This document shows, piece after piece, positions 44,008 through 52,779 of a stretch of 64,000 nucleotides of DNA. This DNA is from Prolixibacter sp. SD074. GTDB lineage: Bacteria; Bacteroidota; Bacteroidia; Bacteroidales; Prolixibacteraceae. The notes under the pieces are model-generated. The model did not search any database. It was not told the origin of the DNA and saw only the letters and a program-made list of their open reading frames with translations. The first letter of the stretch is position 1. Each line of letters opens with the position of its first letter. A program made the translations under genes and the position numbers. The stretch covers positions 1,169,001 through 1,233,000 of the forward strand of contig NZ_BLAW01000001.1 of assembly GCF_009617895.1 (NCBI RefSeq), written 5' to 3'.

Positions 44008-45546
44008 CTACACATTGAACTCGATCCCCTGGGCCAACGGCAATTCCGAACCATAGTTAATGGTATTGGTTTGTCTGCGCATATAAGCTTTCCAGGCGTC
44101 AGACCCCGATTCCCGGCCGCCACCGGTATCCTTTTCCCCACCAAAAGCGCCACCAATCTCAGCGCCGGAAGTACCAATGTTAATATTGGCAATTCCGCAA
44201 TCGGAACCGTCGTGCGACAGGAACCTTTCCGTTTCCAGCAGGTTGGATGAAAACATTGCGGATGACAGACCTTGCGGAACCGCGTTATGCAGTTCGATGG
44301 CTTCATCCAGTGTACTGTATTTGATAACGTAGAGCAACGGTGCGAACGTTTCTTCCTGAACGATTTCATAATGATTTTCCACTTCAGCAACGCAAGGCAC
44401 CACATAGCATCCCGACCCGCAACCGGCGTCCTTATAAACTTCACCACCAAAGAGAATCTTGCCACCTTCAGCTTTCACTTTTTCAATGGCTTTGAAATAA
44501 GTATCCGAAGCCCCTTTGTCAATCAGCGGACCCACATGGTTTTTCTCGTCGAGTGGATTACCAATTTTCAATCCTTTGTAAACGTTGAGCAGTTTGTTCT
44601 TAAACTCTTCGTAAATACTATCGTGAAGAATAACGCGGCGGGTAGAAGTACAGCGCTGACCAGTTGTTCCAACAGCACCAAATACGATAGCCCGAAGCGC
44701 CATATCCTGGTTGGACGTCGGGGTAACAATCACCGCATTGTTTCCTCCCAACTCTAAAATAGAACGGCCCAAACGTTCACCAACCAAACGGCCGACTTTC
44801 CTACCCACGCGGGTAGAACCGGTGAACGAAATCAGCGGAATGTTCTTGTCGCTGAACATATCGTCGCCCAGGTACTTCGAACTGGTAGCCACCAGGTTGA
44901 GCACGCCTTCCGGAATATCGTTGCGTTTCAGTACACCGGACACAATATTATGAACAGCAATTGCACAAAGCAGTACCTTAGAAGAGGGTTTCCAAACCAC
45001 TACATCGCCGGCGGCCAAAGCAATCATGGCGTTCCACGACCAAACCGCTACCGGGAAGTTAAACGCTGAAACCACGCCAACAATACCCAATGAATGATAC
45101 TGATCGTATATGCGGTGTTCAGGACGCTCGGAGTGCATGGTATAACCATACAACTGGCGCGATTGTCCCAATGCAAAATCACAGATATCGATCATCTCCT
45201 GCACTTCCCCCAGTCCTTCCTGGTATATTTTCCCCATTTCGTAGGAAACCAAACGGCCCAGTGGCTCTTTGTATTTGCGTAGTTCAAGACCAATCTGGCG
45301 AACAATCTCTCCGCGTTTCGGAGCAGGTACTTTCTTCCATACCTTGAAGGCACCCTTTGCCGTATCAATCACTTTCCGGTAATCCTCCAGTGTTGCCTGT
45401 TGAATCTCAGCAATCACTTTTCCATCAGCCGGAGAATACGACGTAAGTTTATCGCCGGAGGTATCAATCCATTTCGTACCGGTGCACAACCCCGGATTCA
45501 CATCTTTGATGCCTAATGTTTTCAGTACATCTTTCATTTCTTGCAT
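44008..45546 (-). CDS. Aminoadipate-semialdehyde dehydrogenase (ALDH7/antiquitin type)
   Basis: This enzyme oxidises alpha-aminoadipate semialdehyde to alpha-aminoadipate with NAD(P)+. It is a full ALDH of 512 residues. The ALDH7 hallmark is seen in SRQLYGYTMHSERPEHRIYD. FNFPVAVWSWNAMIAL and SFTGSTRVGRKVG form the cofactor site, LELGGNNAVIV bears the general base Glu, and GTTGQRCTSTRRVI the catalytic Cys. Antiquitins act in lysine catabolism in animals, plants and proteobacteria, which agrees with the two saccharopine enzymes downstream. The aconitase-like gene is 39 bases upstream. Confidence 0.88.
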   Translation of the reverse strand: MQEMKDVLKTLGIKDVNPGLCTGTKWIDTSGDKLTSYSPADGKVIAEIQQATLEDYRKVIDTAKGAFKVWKKVPAPKRGEIVRQIGLELRKYKEPLGRLVSYEMGKIYQEGLGEVQEMIDICDFALGQSRQLYGYTMHSERPEHRIYDQYHSLGIVGVVSAFNFPVAVWSWNAMIALAAGDVVVWKPSSKVLLCAIAVHNIVSGVLKRNDIPEGVLNLVATSSKYLGDDMFSDKNIPLISFTGSTRVGRKVGRLVGERLGRSILELGGNNAVIVTPTSNQDMALRAIVFGAVGTTGQRCTSTRRVILHDSIYEEFKNKLLNVYKGLKIGNPLDEKNHVGPLIDKGASDTYFKAIEKVKAEGGKILFGGEVYKDAGCGSGCYVVPCVAEVENHYEIVQEETFAPLLYVIKYSTLDEAIELHNAVPQGLSSAMFSSNLLETERFLSHDGSDCGIANINIGTSGAEIGGAFGGEKDTGGGRESGSDAWKAYMRRQTNTINYGSELPLAQGIEFNV

Positions 45547-45585
45547 ATTATTTACGTTTTATGTTGTTATATATTCTCAGTTCAA

Positions 45586-47394
45586 CTAAATAATTGTTTC
45601 GCTTTCGCGGATCCAGTTCACCAAACCGCCCTTTTCCAGAATCTGCATCAGCTTTTCGGGCAACGGATTGAAATGGAAAATCTTGGTTCCGATGTAAATC
45701 ACACCCGAAGCCATGTCAACTTCCACACTTTCGCCTTTCTGATAAGCGGCGACTGCTTCGGGCAATACAATAATGGGAAGTCCCTGGTTGATGGCCGAAC
45801 GGAAGAATATCCGGGAAACCGATTTTACAATAACTGCACACACGCCGGCTTTAACCAAACCAACCGAAGGATGCTCGCGCGAGCTGCCGCAACCGAAATT
45901 CTCACTACACACAATGATATCGCCCGGCTTCACTCTTTCAGCAAAGCGGCCATCAAATCCTTTAAAAAGATGCGGTACAATTTTCCCGGGTTCCGAGCTG
46001 TTTACCTCGTAGGTCAAACTGCCGGCAAACATCTGGTCGGTATTCAGGTTATCCACATCCGAATAGTTCCACACACCATTCTGGAGGCGGTCATCACCGG
46101 GATCAATCACCACGGTAGCCGTCTGCTGCTTGTGATACGGGAACTTGTGGGCAGAGGTTGCCTTTTCGGGCGAAGTAATTTCACCACGCAAAGCGGAAGC
46201 GGCCACGGTTGCCGGCGATGCCAGGTAGATGGAAGCATTCCTGTTACCCATCCGTCCAAGGAAATTGCGGTTAGCCGTTGAAATCACATTGATGCCATCG
46301 GCCGGGATTCCCTGACCTGTTCCCAGACAGGGTCCGCACGAAGGCGAAAGAACATTTCCACCTGCTTCCAGAAAGATTTCAACCAAACCTTCCTTCATGG
46401 CCTGCAGGTAAATTTCGCGGGAAGCGGGAGTTATCAACAACTGGAATCCTTCCGGTACTTTATGCCCTTTCAGGATGGCTGCAGCTGCCCGTAAATCTTC
46501 GATGCGACCGTTGGTGCATGTTCCGATTAACGCCTGGGCAACCGGCGTTCCGGCCACCTCATCAATGCTTTTCACGTTGTCAACGTGATGCGGACAAGCG
46601 GCTACCGGATACAATTCGGACAGATTGATGGTGTATTTCTTCGTAAACACGGCATCATCATCCGCCCAAATGGCTTTGAACTTCGCTCCGAAATATTCTT
46701 CCAGCCTTTCATCAGCCGGGAAAACGGCATTTTTGGCGCCCATTTCCGAGGCCAGGTTGGCAATGGTCATCCGATCGGACACCGTTAGCGTCTTCACACC
46801 TTCGCCATGGTACTCGATCGACATGTAATCGGCCCCGGAAGAACCAACCATACCGATAATGTACAGCGCCAAATCCTTTGAATACACATGCTCCGGCAAT
46901 TTTCCCGTGAGGGTAATTTTGATGGTTTCGGGTACACGGAACCATGTTTCCCCCTGTTTCCACAGGCCAGCCGTCTCCGTGCGGTCGATGCCAGCTGCAA
47001 AAGCGTTGAAAGCTCCTGCTGTGCAAGTATGGCTATCACTCCCGACAACCAACATTCCGGGCCGTGCATGACCGGCCATCAACTGATGGCAAATTCCCTG
47101 CCCCACATCGTGAAAACCTGATACGTGTTGCTCTTTCGCGAAGTTGCGAATTTGCTGGTAATCGTTGGCCAACTTGGCATTTGTCGGCGGTGCATTGTGA
47201 TCGAGCACCAGCAGTAATTTATTGGGATCGGCAACCCTGTTGCCGCCCATCTTGCGGAATATCTTTTCGATACTCGACGAATTATCGTGCGACAGGATGA
47301 TATCCGGCGTGGCAAACACGATACTTCCAACCGGTGCACCCAAAATTTTTTCAGCAAACGTTTTTCCTGACATACGCCAAATTTTTAACGTCAT
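45586..47394 (-). CDS. Fused LeuC-LeuD-type aconitase/homoaconitase, copy 1
   Basis: A 602-residue hydro-lyase. Residues 1-420 resemble LeuC, with VVGSDSHTCTAGAFNAFAAG, IGTCTNGRIEDLRAAA and SPSCGPCLG. The one Cys of GTC and two of SCGPC ligate the [4Fe-4S] cluster. Residues ~445-600 resemble LeuD, with NLNTDQMFAG and ENFGCGSSREH (substrate-binding Ser/Arg). The size fits homoaconitase/isopropylmalate isomerase fusions, not the 750-900-residue TCA aconitases. Its start overlaps the stop of copy 2 in ATGA fashion (47391-47394); an internal ATG at 47373 (MSGKTFAEKIL) is an alternative. A C7 (homocitrate-series) substrate is inferred from the lysine genes beside it. Confidence 0.82.
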   Translation of the reverse strand: MTLKIWRMSGKTFAEKILGAPVGSIVFATPDIILSHDNSSSIEKIFRKMGGNRVADPNKLLLVLDHNAPPTNAKLANDYQQIRNFAKEQHVSGFHDVGQGICHQLMAGHARPGMLVVGSDSHTCTAGAFNAFAAGIDRTETAGLWKQGETWFRVPETIKITLTGKLPEHVYSKDLALYIIGMVGSSGADYMSIEYHGEGVKTLTVSDRMTIANLASEMGAKNAVFPADERLEEYFGAKFKAIWADDDAVFTKKYTINLSELYPVAACPHHVDNVKSIDEVAGTPVAQALIGTCTNGRIEDLRAAAAILKGHKVPEGFQLLITPASREIYLQAMKEGLVEIFLEAGGNVLSPSCGPCLGTGQGIPADGINVISTANRNFLGRMGNRNASIYLASPATVAASALRGEITSPEKATSAHKFPYHKQQTATVVIDPGDDRLQNGVWNYSDVDNLNTDQMFAGSLTYEVNSSEPGKIVPHLFKGFDGRFAERVKPGDIIVCSENFGCGSSREHPSVGLVKAGVCAVIVKSVSRIFFRSAINQGLPIIVLPEAVAAYQKGESVEVDMASGVIYIGTKIFHFNPLPEKLMQILEKGGLVNWIRESETII

Positions 47395-49202
47395 ACATGA
47401 AGTAAATCTCCCTTCCGGTAGATTTCCATTTGAACATCTGAAAACGGCTGAACCGTAATGTTCTTACCGTTTCGCCGATTCGTGATCTTTCCGGTTTCGA
47501 ATTCAACGGCAATTACATCACCATTCTGAAGTTCCAGTTCTTCAATCGACTCATAGGTCATAATCGGGAAGCCGGCGTTGATAGCATTTCGCTCGTAAAT
47601 AGCCCCGAACGATTCAGCCAAAACAGCCTGTACGCTCAACGATTTGAAACAGTCGACCGCCTGTTGACGGGAACTTCCGGCGCCAAAGTTTTTGCCGGTA
47701 ATGACCATATCACCCGGTTGCACTTTGGAAGCAAAATCTTCCCAGCCCTTCAGGTTACCAAAGGTATATTTCCCCATCTCCGACAGTTCGGTAATCGCCA
47801 GGTGCTGATTGTGGAAAATCATGTCGGTATCGATGTTGTCTTCAATGACCAACCAAACCCGTCCTTCAACTACTGACGGCTTTTCTTTTTCACTTACATG
47901 ATGCGTTACCAGTACCGCTTCCTGTTTGCCATGTCCTTCCTCGAATAAAGAAGGTTGTTCCGGCAGGTCGTCTTCGGTGGTAATATGACCCGCTACCGCA
48001 GAAGCAGCAGCCGTAGCCGGCGAAACTAAGTACACGTCACCTTTGCCTTGTTTGCCGGCAAAATTTCGGTTCCCGGTACTAACGGTTTTCTCACCCGGGC
48101 CGTTTTGTCCCACCTGACCGGCAGCACATCCGGCACATCCGGCATTGCTCAGCATGGCACCGGCATTTTTAAAAATACGAATCAGCCCTTCGTCCATGCA
48201 GGCATTCCACACCTCATCGGTTGACGGAACAATTTTCAAGACGACACCGGGAGCCACTTTCCGGCCTTTCAGAATCCGGGCAGCAGCCCGCATATCTTCC
48301 ATGCGACCGTTCGTACAACTTCCGATAAACGAAGAATCGATTTTGGTGCCTTTCACCTGCTCCACCGGAACCACATCGTGTGGTTTTCCCGGAAGGGAAA
48401 TGGCAGGAACAAAGATTGCTATATTCAGTTCGAAGTTTTCTGCATAGTGAGCGTCTCCATCGGCAAATACAGGTTCAAAATCTTCAGCTGAGCGTTCTTT
48501 TGCATATTGAACCACCTCATCCGATGGCGGGAAAAAAACCGCAATAGCCCCCATTTCCGTTCCCATGGAAGAGATGGTGATGCGTTCGTCCAACGTGAGG
48601 TCATCAACCTCTTCACCATAAAGTTCTACCGATTTGCCCAACAAACTACTGGCACCGAAATGTTGCAGCAGGTTCAGGACAATATCCTTGGCGTAAACAC
48701 CAGTCGGGCGTTTTCCCGAAAGGGTAATTTTTACCGACTCCGGCACTTTGAACCAAACAGCTCCCCGTGCCCAGGCAGCGGCTATATCGCGGTCGCCCAT
48801 GCCTTGTCCAAAAGCGCCGATGGCCCCCAGAATATTCGCATGCGAATCGGTGGATACGACAGTTGACCCGGGAACAGCCAGACCTTTATCAATCGCCAGA
48901 TGCGTTCCGATTCCGGAATTGATATCGTACACCCGGATATTGAAATCGCGGGCAAAGAGCCGGCACTTTTGCTGATTGGCAGCATATTTCTGATCCGAAC
49001 CGGTTGGATTGCAGTCGAAGGTGAAGAAAGTTTTTGAGCTGTTATCTACAGCCAGCTGGTTGTCCACCAGGTTCTTCACTACATTGGCCCCACCGAAATC
49101 CCGGGCCAGGCGAACATCAATACTGATATCGACAATCTCGCCCGGTTTCACCGACTCCTTCCCGGAATGGGCCGCAATTATTTTTTCAATGATGGTCATC
49201 AT
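47391..49202 (-). CDS. Fused LeuC-LeuD-type aconitase/homoaconitase, copy 2
   Basis: 603 residues, diverged from copy 1. The LeuC-like part has VVSTDSHANILGAIGAFGQG and IGSCTNGRMEDMRAAA, with AGCAGCAAG for the other two cluster cysteines. The LeuD-like part has NIDTDMIFHNQHLAIT (substrate loop) and GKNFGAGSSRQQA, in which the usual GSSRE/H is SSRQ. The substrate loops of the two copies (NTDQMFAGSLTY against DTDMIFHNQHLA) differ. They therefore probably do not catalyse the same reaction; a split of the dehydration and hydration halves between citrate- or homocitrate-type isomers is possible. It is translationally coupled to copy 1. Confidence 0.82.
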   Translation of the reverse strand: MMTIIEKIIAAHSGKESVKPGEIVDISIDVRLARDFGGANVVKNLVDNQLAVDNSSKTFFTFDCNPTGSDQKYAANQQKCRLFARDFNIRVYDINSGIGTHLAIDKGLAVPGSTVVSTDSHANILGAIGAFGQGMGDRDIAAAWARGAVWFKVPESVKITLSGKRPTGVYAKDIVLNLLQHFGASSLLGKSVELYGEEVDDLTLDERITISSMGTEMGAIAVFFPPSDEVVQYAKERSAEDFEPVFADGDAHYAENFELNIAIFVPAISLPGKPHDVVPVEQVKGTKIDSSFIGSCTNGRMEDMRAAARILKGRKVAPGVVLKIVPSTDEVWNACMDEGLIRIFKNAGAMLSNAGCAGCAAGQVGQNGPGEKTVSTGNRNFAGKQGKGDVYLVSPATAAASAVAGHITTEDDLPEQPSLFEEGHGKQEAVLVTHHVSEKEKPSVVEGRVWLVIEDNIDTDMIFHNQHLAITELSEMGKYTFGNLKGWEDFASKVQPGDMVITGKNFGAGSSRQQAVDCFKSLSVQAVLAESFGAIYERNAINAGFPIMTYESIEELELQNGDVIAVEFETGKITNRRNGKNITVQPFSDVQMEIYRKGDLLHV

Positions 49203-49364
49203 TTCAATTAGAAATTAAAAATGAGAAATGAACAATTGGAAAGAGCTTTCAAGTTGCCTTGGAAATCTTCTGCACAACGCCAAAACGTTCAGTGCAAAAT
49301 CAATTGATGTATCAACGACCTGATTTTCCTTCATTGTCCATTATTCATTGTAATTTTTCACTGT

Positions 49365-49925
49365 TCATTTTTCATTGCTCATTGCCTTAAAGGGCAGAAA
49401 CGTCATAAAATCGGCATGGTGCACGATGTACGCCTCTGTAGTGCGTTTCACCATGTCGCCTTCGCCGGCGTGCGTGGCAATGATATGGCAGACTTCCGCC
49501 GGAACGCCACACGATTCAGCCAGCGAAACTCCCGAAAACGGATGCCTCAGCAGTTTGCCATATTTTCCCTGGAAGGAATTCCCGTTTTGGTCCAGCTCAT
49601 ATTCCAGTAGTTTGCCCACATCAGCCAGGATAGCACCGGAAATCAGGACATCCATGTTTACCGGTAGCTCATTTTTGAAAAACTCGTTCATCTTCATACC
49701 GCTTTCGCGGGCAATGTGAACGACAGCCCGTTTATGGTCCATGAAGCTGACTTTCAAATCCGGCCCACAAAGAAGTGTGAACGGAATCCGGTGCAGATCT
49801 TCCGGCGTCAACACGCTTTTCTCCAGCGCCAACCGCCAGGCTTCAGCCGTCTGTCCGCGAAGTTCCTCATTTTTAATCCAGAGCAGTTCCGGCCAGAGGT
49901 CATATACTTGTTCCAGGTTGCTCAT
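49365..49925 (-). CDS. HD-domain-like protein with altered metal site
   Basis: This 186-residue helical protein follows the HD phosphohydrolase pattern: MDHKRAVVHIARES (first His), ISGAILADVGKLLEYE (HD doublet position), RHPFSGVSLAESCG and HIIATHAGEGD (further His), and YIVHHADFM (last Asp). The HD doublet itself reads Ala-Asp, so one canonical metal ligand is missing. It overlaps the dehydrogenase stop by one base (TAATG at 49923-49927) and therefore belongs to the operon. The role is unknown: perhaps a regulator, or an atypical hydrolase acting on a pathway metabolite. The next gene starts 162 bases further, past a low-complexity spacer. Confidence 0.75.
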   Translation of the reverse strand: MSNLEQVYDLWPELLWIKNEELRGQTAEAWRLALEKSVLTPEDLHRIPFTLLCGPDLKVSFMDHKRAVVHIARESGMKMNEFFKNELPVNMDVLISGAILADVGKLLEYELDQNGNSFQGKYGKLLRHPFSGVSLAESCGVPAEVCHIIATHAGEGDMVKRTTEAYIVHHADFMTFLPFKAMSNEK

Positions 49926-51115
49926 TACTCCAGTTTTTCAATGATCGCATCGGCCATCTGCTGTGTCGAAGCCGCACCTTTTTCAATCACATCGGGCCGT
50001 CCCGCCATTTTCATCATATCATACGTGCGGACTTTACCCTCAGCCACCACTTCCGCAATCGCCTTACGGATTTTGATGGCTCTGTCATTTTCACCGAGAT
50101 GATCCAACATCATACAAGCCGATTCAATCATCGCAATCGGATTGACAATCGATACGTCGTAGTCGGCATACTTCGGTGCAGAACCGTGCGTCGGCTCAAA
50201 AACGGCTACTTCATCGCCCATATTGGCGCTGCAGGCAAATCCCAGACCACCAATCAATCCGGCAAAACCGTCCGATACGATATCGCCGAACATGTTTCCG
50301 GCTACGATTACTCCATAATCTTCCGGATTTTTGGTCAACCACATCATCTGCGCATCGATGTTGGTATTCCAAAGCGCTATTCCTGCATATTCCTGCTGAA
50401 TCTCTTTCGCCATTTTATACATCATTCCCGATGTTTCGCGAATCACGTTCGGCTTTTCGCAGAGCGTTACCGACTTGTAGCCGTATTTCGCTGCATGGGC
50501 AAAGGCGGCGCGAAGAATACGTTCAGTCGCTTTTTTTGTAAAGATTCGGGTTGACACGGATAACTCATTCCGGGGAACCGAACCGAAGTTCTTCACAAAC
50601 CGGGGATGCGTCATCAAAGCATCGTAAACTTTGTCATCCGGATTGCTCCATTCCACACCGCCATAGAGCCCTTCAGTATTCTGACGGAAAATAACCACAT
50701 CCACTTCCGGCTCTTCAACGCTGTTTTCTTTGCCGCGACGAATGAAGTTGAGCGGATTTCCTTTGTATGTATGGCACGGGCGCATGCAGATGTCGAGATT
50801 GAAATGCTGACGAAGGCCGACAATCGGACTGGAATATACCAGGCCTTTCTCCTTCAACCCGGGCGAAAGTTCGTTAAACGCTTCTTCTTTCGGTTTCGAA
50901 GTAATCGCACCAAACAATCCCACTTTGTGCTCTTCCAGAAGTTTGATAGTGCGCTCGGGCAGCGGATTTCCTTCCTTGCGCCAAAATTCCCAGCCAATAT
51001 CACCTTCTACGTAATTGGCTTCAAATCCGGCTGCTCCCAGTACCCTGATGGCTTCGGGAAGGACTGTCTTTCCAATGCCGTCGCCCGGCATCGCTACGAT
51101 GGTTCTTTTTGCCAT
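49925..51115 (-). CDS. Isocitrate/homoisocitrate/isopropylmalate-family dehydrogenase
   Basis: A beta-decarboxylating dehydrogenase of 396 residues. It begins MAKRTIVAMPGDGIGKTVLPEA. Substrate arginines lie in FNLDICMRPCH, and FRQNTEGLYGGVEW and TLCEKPNVIRET supply the catalytic Tyr and Lys. VAGNMFGDIVSDGFAGLIGG gives the metal-binding Asp pair, and FEPTHGSAPKYA binds the dinucleotide. The ATG at 51115 is preferred over 51136. The reaction is isocitrate to 2-oxoglutarate, or homoisocitrate to 2-oxoadipate, with CO2. The substrate is not decidable by eye, but the neighbours favour the seven-carbon series running in the carboxylating direction. Confidence 0.83.
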   Translation of the reverse strand: MAKRTIVAMPGDGIGKTVLPEAIRVLGAAGFEANYVEGDIGWEFWRKEGNPLPERTIKLLEEHKVGLFGAITSKPKEEAFNELSPGLKEKGLVYSSPIVGLRQHFNLDICMRPCHTYKGNPLNFIRRGKENSVEEPEVDVVIFRQNTEGLYGGVEWSNPDDKVYDALMTHPRFVKNFGSVPRNELSVSTRIFTKKATERILRAAFAHAAKYGYKSVTLCEKPNVIRETSGMMYKMAKEIQQEYAGIALWNTNIDAQMMWLTKNPEDYGVIVAGNMFGDIVSDGFAGLIGGLGFACSANMGDEVAVFEPTHGSAPKYADYDVSIVNPIAMIESACMMLDHLGENDRAIKIRKAIAEVVAEGKVRTYDMMKMAGRPDVIEKGAASTQQMADAIIEKLE

Positions 51116-51207
51116 AGTCAATTGATTTTTTGGCACACCACTGATTTTTGGTGTTCAGGGGCGTTGCGCTCGTTTGTTTTTAAACCGGCTTGGTCACTAA
51201 TATTGGT

Positions 51208-52779
51208 TCAAGTTTCTGTTTTCTTTTCTTCTACCTGCCGCACCACATCAATCACGGTTCCGTCCACCCATTTGATGGCGGCGATAATCTTATCGGTAAA
51301 TACCGGTTTCTTCGGCTTACCGCAAATACGTTCCGCTTCTTCCTTCATCTCTTCGATGGTCCGAATGGGAAGACCGGAATCTTTCGCTTTTTCGATTAAA
51401 TCCTTCCGCAAGGGATTAATAGCGATGCCCCGTTCGGTTACGATGACATCAATTAGTTCGCCCGGTCCGCAAAGTGTGGTTACTTCATCTACAATCACCG
51501 GAATGCGGTCACGGAAAAGCGGCACAGGTAAAATGACCGTCCTGGAGAAAAGGCAGTTTTGCCAGCCCCCGAGACCGTGTAATAATTTTCCGTCAGAATG
51601 GGTCACCACATTGGCATTGAAATTCACATCCACTTCGGTAGCACCGAGGATAACCACATCCACCAAACCGGCAAAATTTCCTTTGCTATGGTAGTTGTAA
51701 CTGGTGAACGGACTCGTCCATGTATGATTGGGATTGTCGCGCATGGAACGAACACCATCCAAATCGAATGTCTGTCCGTCGAGAATGTATTCCACCAAGC
51801 CTTCTTCCAGCATTTCAACCAGGTACCTGTTACTACCTCCCCGTGCAAAACGGGCTTTGATGCCCTTCCGGCGCATGATCTCGCCAAAGTAAATTCCGAC
51901 GGAAAGGGCGGTCCCTCCGGCCCCTGCCTGAAAAGAAAAGCCGTCACGAATGATGCCTGTTGCTTCACAGAATTTGGCGGTCATTTCGGCAATTAGCAAT
52001 CTGTCTGGACTACGGGTAATCTGCGTGGTTCCGGAAACAATCTTCTCCGGAATACCGATTTTTTCTACCTCAACCGTGTAATCCACATGGTTTCCCTGAA
52101 TTTGCCAGGGCACACAGGGAAATGGCACCATGTTATCGGTTACCACAATAACGTTGTTTGCATATTGCGAATCGGCCAGGGCAAAGCCCAACAACCCGCT
52201 CGCCGAAGGACCATTCAGACCATTGGCATTGCCAAACGGATCGGCGCAGGCAGCGCCAATCACAGCAATATCGATTTTCACTTCACCATCCTGCACGGCC
52301 TGGTAACGTCCGCCATGCGAGCGAAGGACGGCTGTTTTCTTCATCTTTCCGTCCGAACAAAACCGTCCGAGCGGTCCGTTCATGCTTCCTTCGATGTGAC
52401 TGATGGTACCATCTTCGAGGTAAGGAATCAAATGTGCATGACAGGGGAAAGAAGCCGATGGAAACCAGCGAATATCTTTCACGCCCAGCTCCTTCACCAC
52501 ATCAAAAACCATATTGGCAACCAGGTCGCCGTCGCGGAAATGGTGATGCGTGGAAATGGTCATGCCATCTTTGAGCCCGGCTTTTATTAACGCCTCTTTC
52601 AGTGAATCAACCTGTTTGTTTCCGTCAGCCGGATAATCGGCGTTGGTCGGAATAGCCGGTGCATGTTTCTTTCCTTCCGGGCGATATTTCCCGACACCCA
52701 TAAACGGAACGGCCGGTTCGCCGTTTATTTCCGACGGAACGAGCCGTCCGACTGCATTATATATCAGATCTTCATTCAT
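51208..52779 (-). CDS. citF: Citrate lyase alpha subunit (CitF)
   Basis: This is the acetyl-ACP:citrate ACP-transferase subunit. The 523-residue protein begins MNEDLIYNAVGRLVPSEING (an ATG 29 codons into a longer open frame). It shows CitF features such as STHHHFRDGDLVANMVFD, EGSMNGPLGRF, GGRYQAVQDGEVKIDIAVIG, GAGGTALSVGIYFGEIM and VDEVTTLCGPGELIDVIVTERG, a coenzyme-A-transferase fold. It exchanges the acetyl group on the acyl carrier for the (homo)citryl group. The start overlaps the citDE stop by eight bases, so both subunits are made together. Confidence 0.92.
   Translation of the reverse strand: MNEDLIYNAVGRLVPSEINGEPAVPFMGVGKYRPEGKKHAPAIPTNADYPADGNKQVDSLKEALIKAGLKDGMTISTHHHFRDGDLVANMVFDVVKELGVKDIRWFPSASFPCHAHLIPYLEDGTISHIEGSMNGPLGRFCSDGKMKKTAVLRSHGGRYQAVQDGEVKIDIAVIGAACADPFGNANGLNGPSASGLLGFALADSQYANNVIVVTDNMVPFPCVPWQIQGNHVDYTVEVEKIGIPEKIVSGTTQITRSPDRLLIAEMTAKFCEATGIIRDGFSFQAGAGGTALSVGIYFGEIMRRKGIKARFARGGSNRYLVEMLEEGLVEYILDGQTFDLDGVRSMRDNPNHTWTSPFTSYNYHSKGNFAGLVDVVILGATEVDVNFNANVVTHSDGKLLHGLGGWQNCLFSRTVILPVPLFRDRIPVIVDEVTTLCGPGELIDVIVTERGIAINPLRKDLIEKAKDSGLPIRTIEEMKEEAERICGKPKKPVFTDKIIAAIKWVDGTVIDVVRQVEEKKTET

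Noticed and set aside
50606..51694. 362-residue plus-strand open frame
   Set aside because: It is antisense to the dehydrogenase and citF genes and shows no family features.
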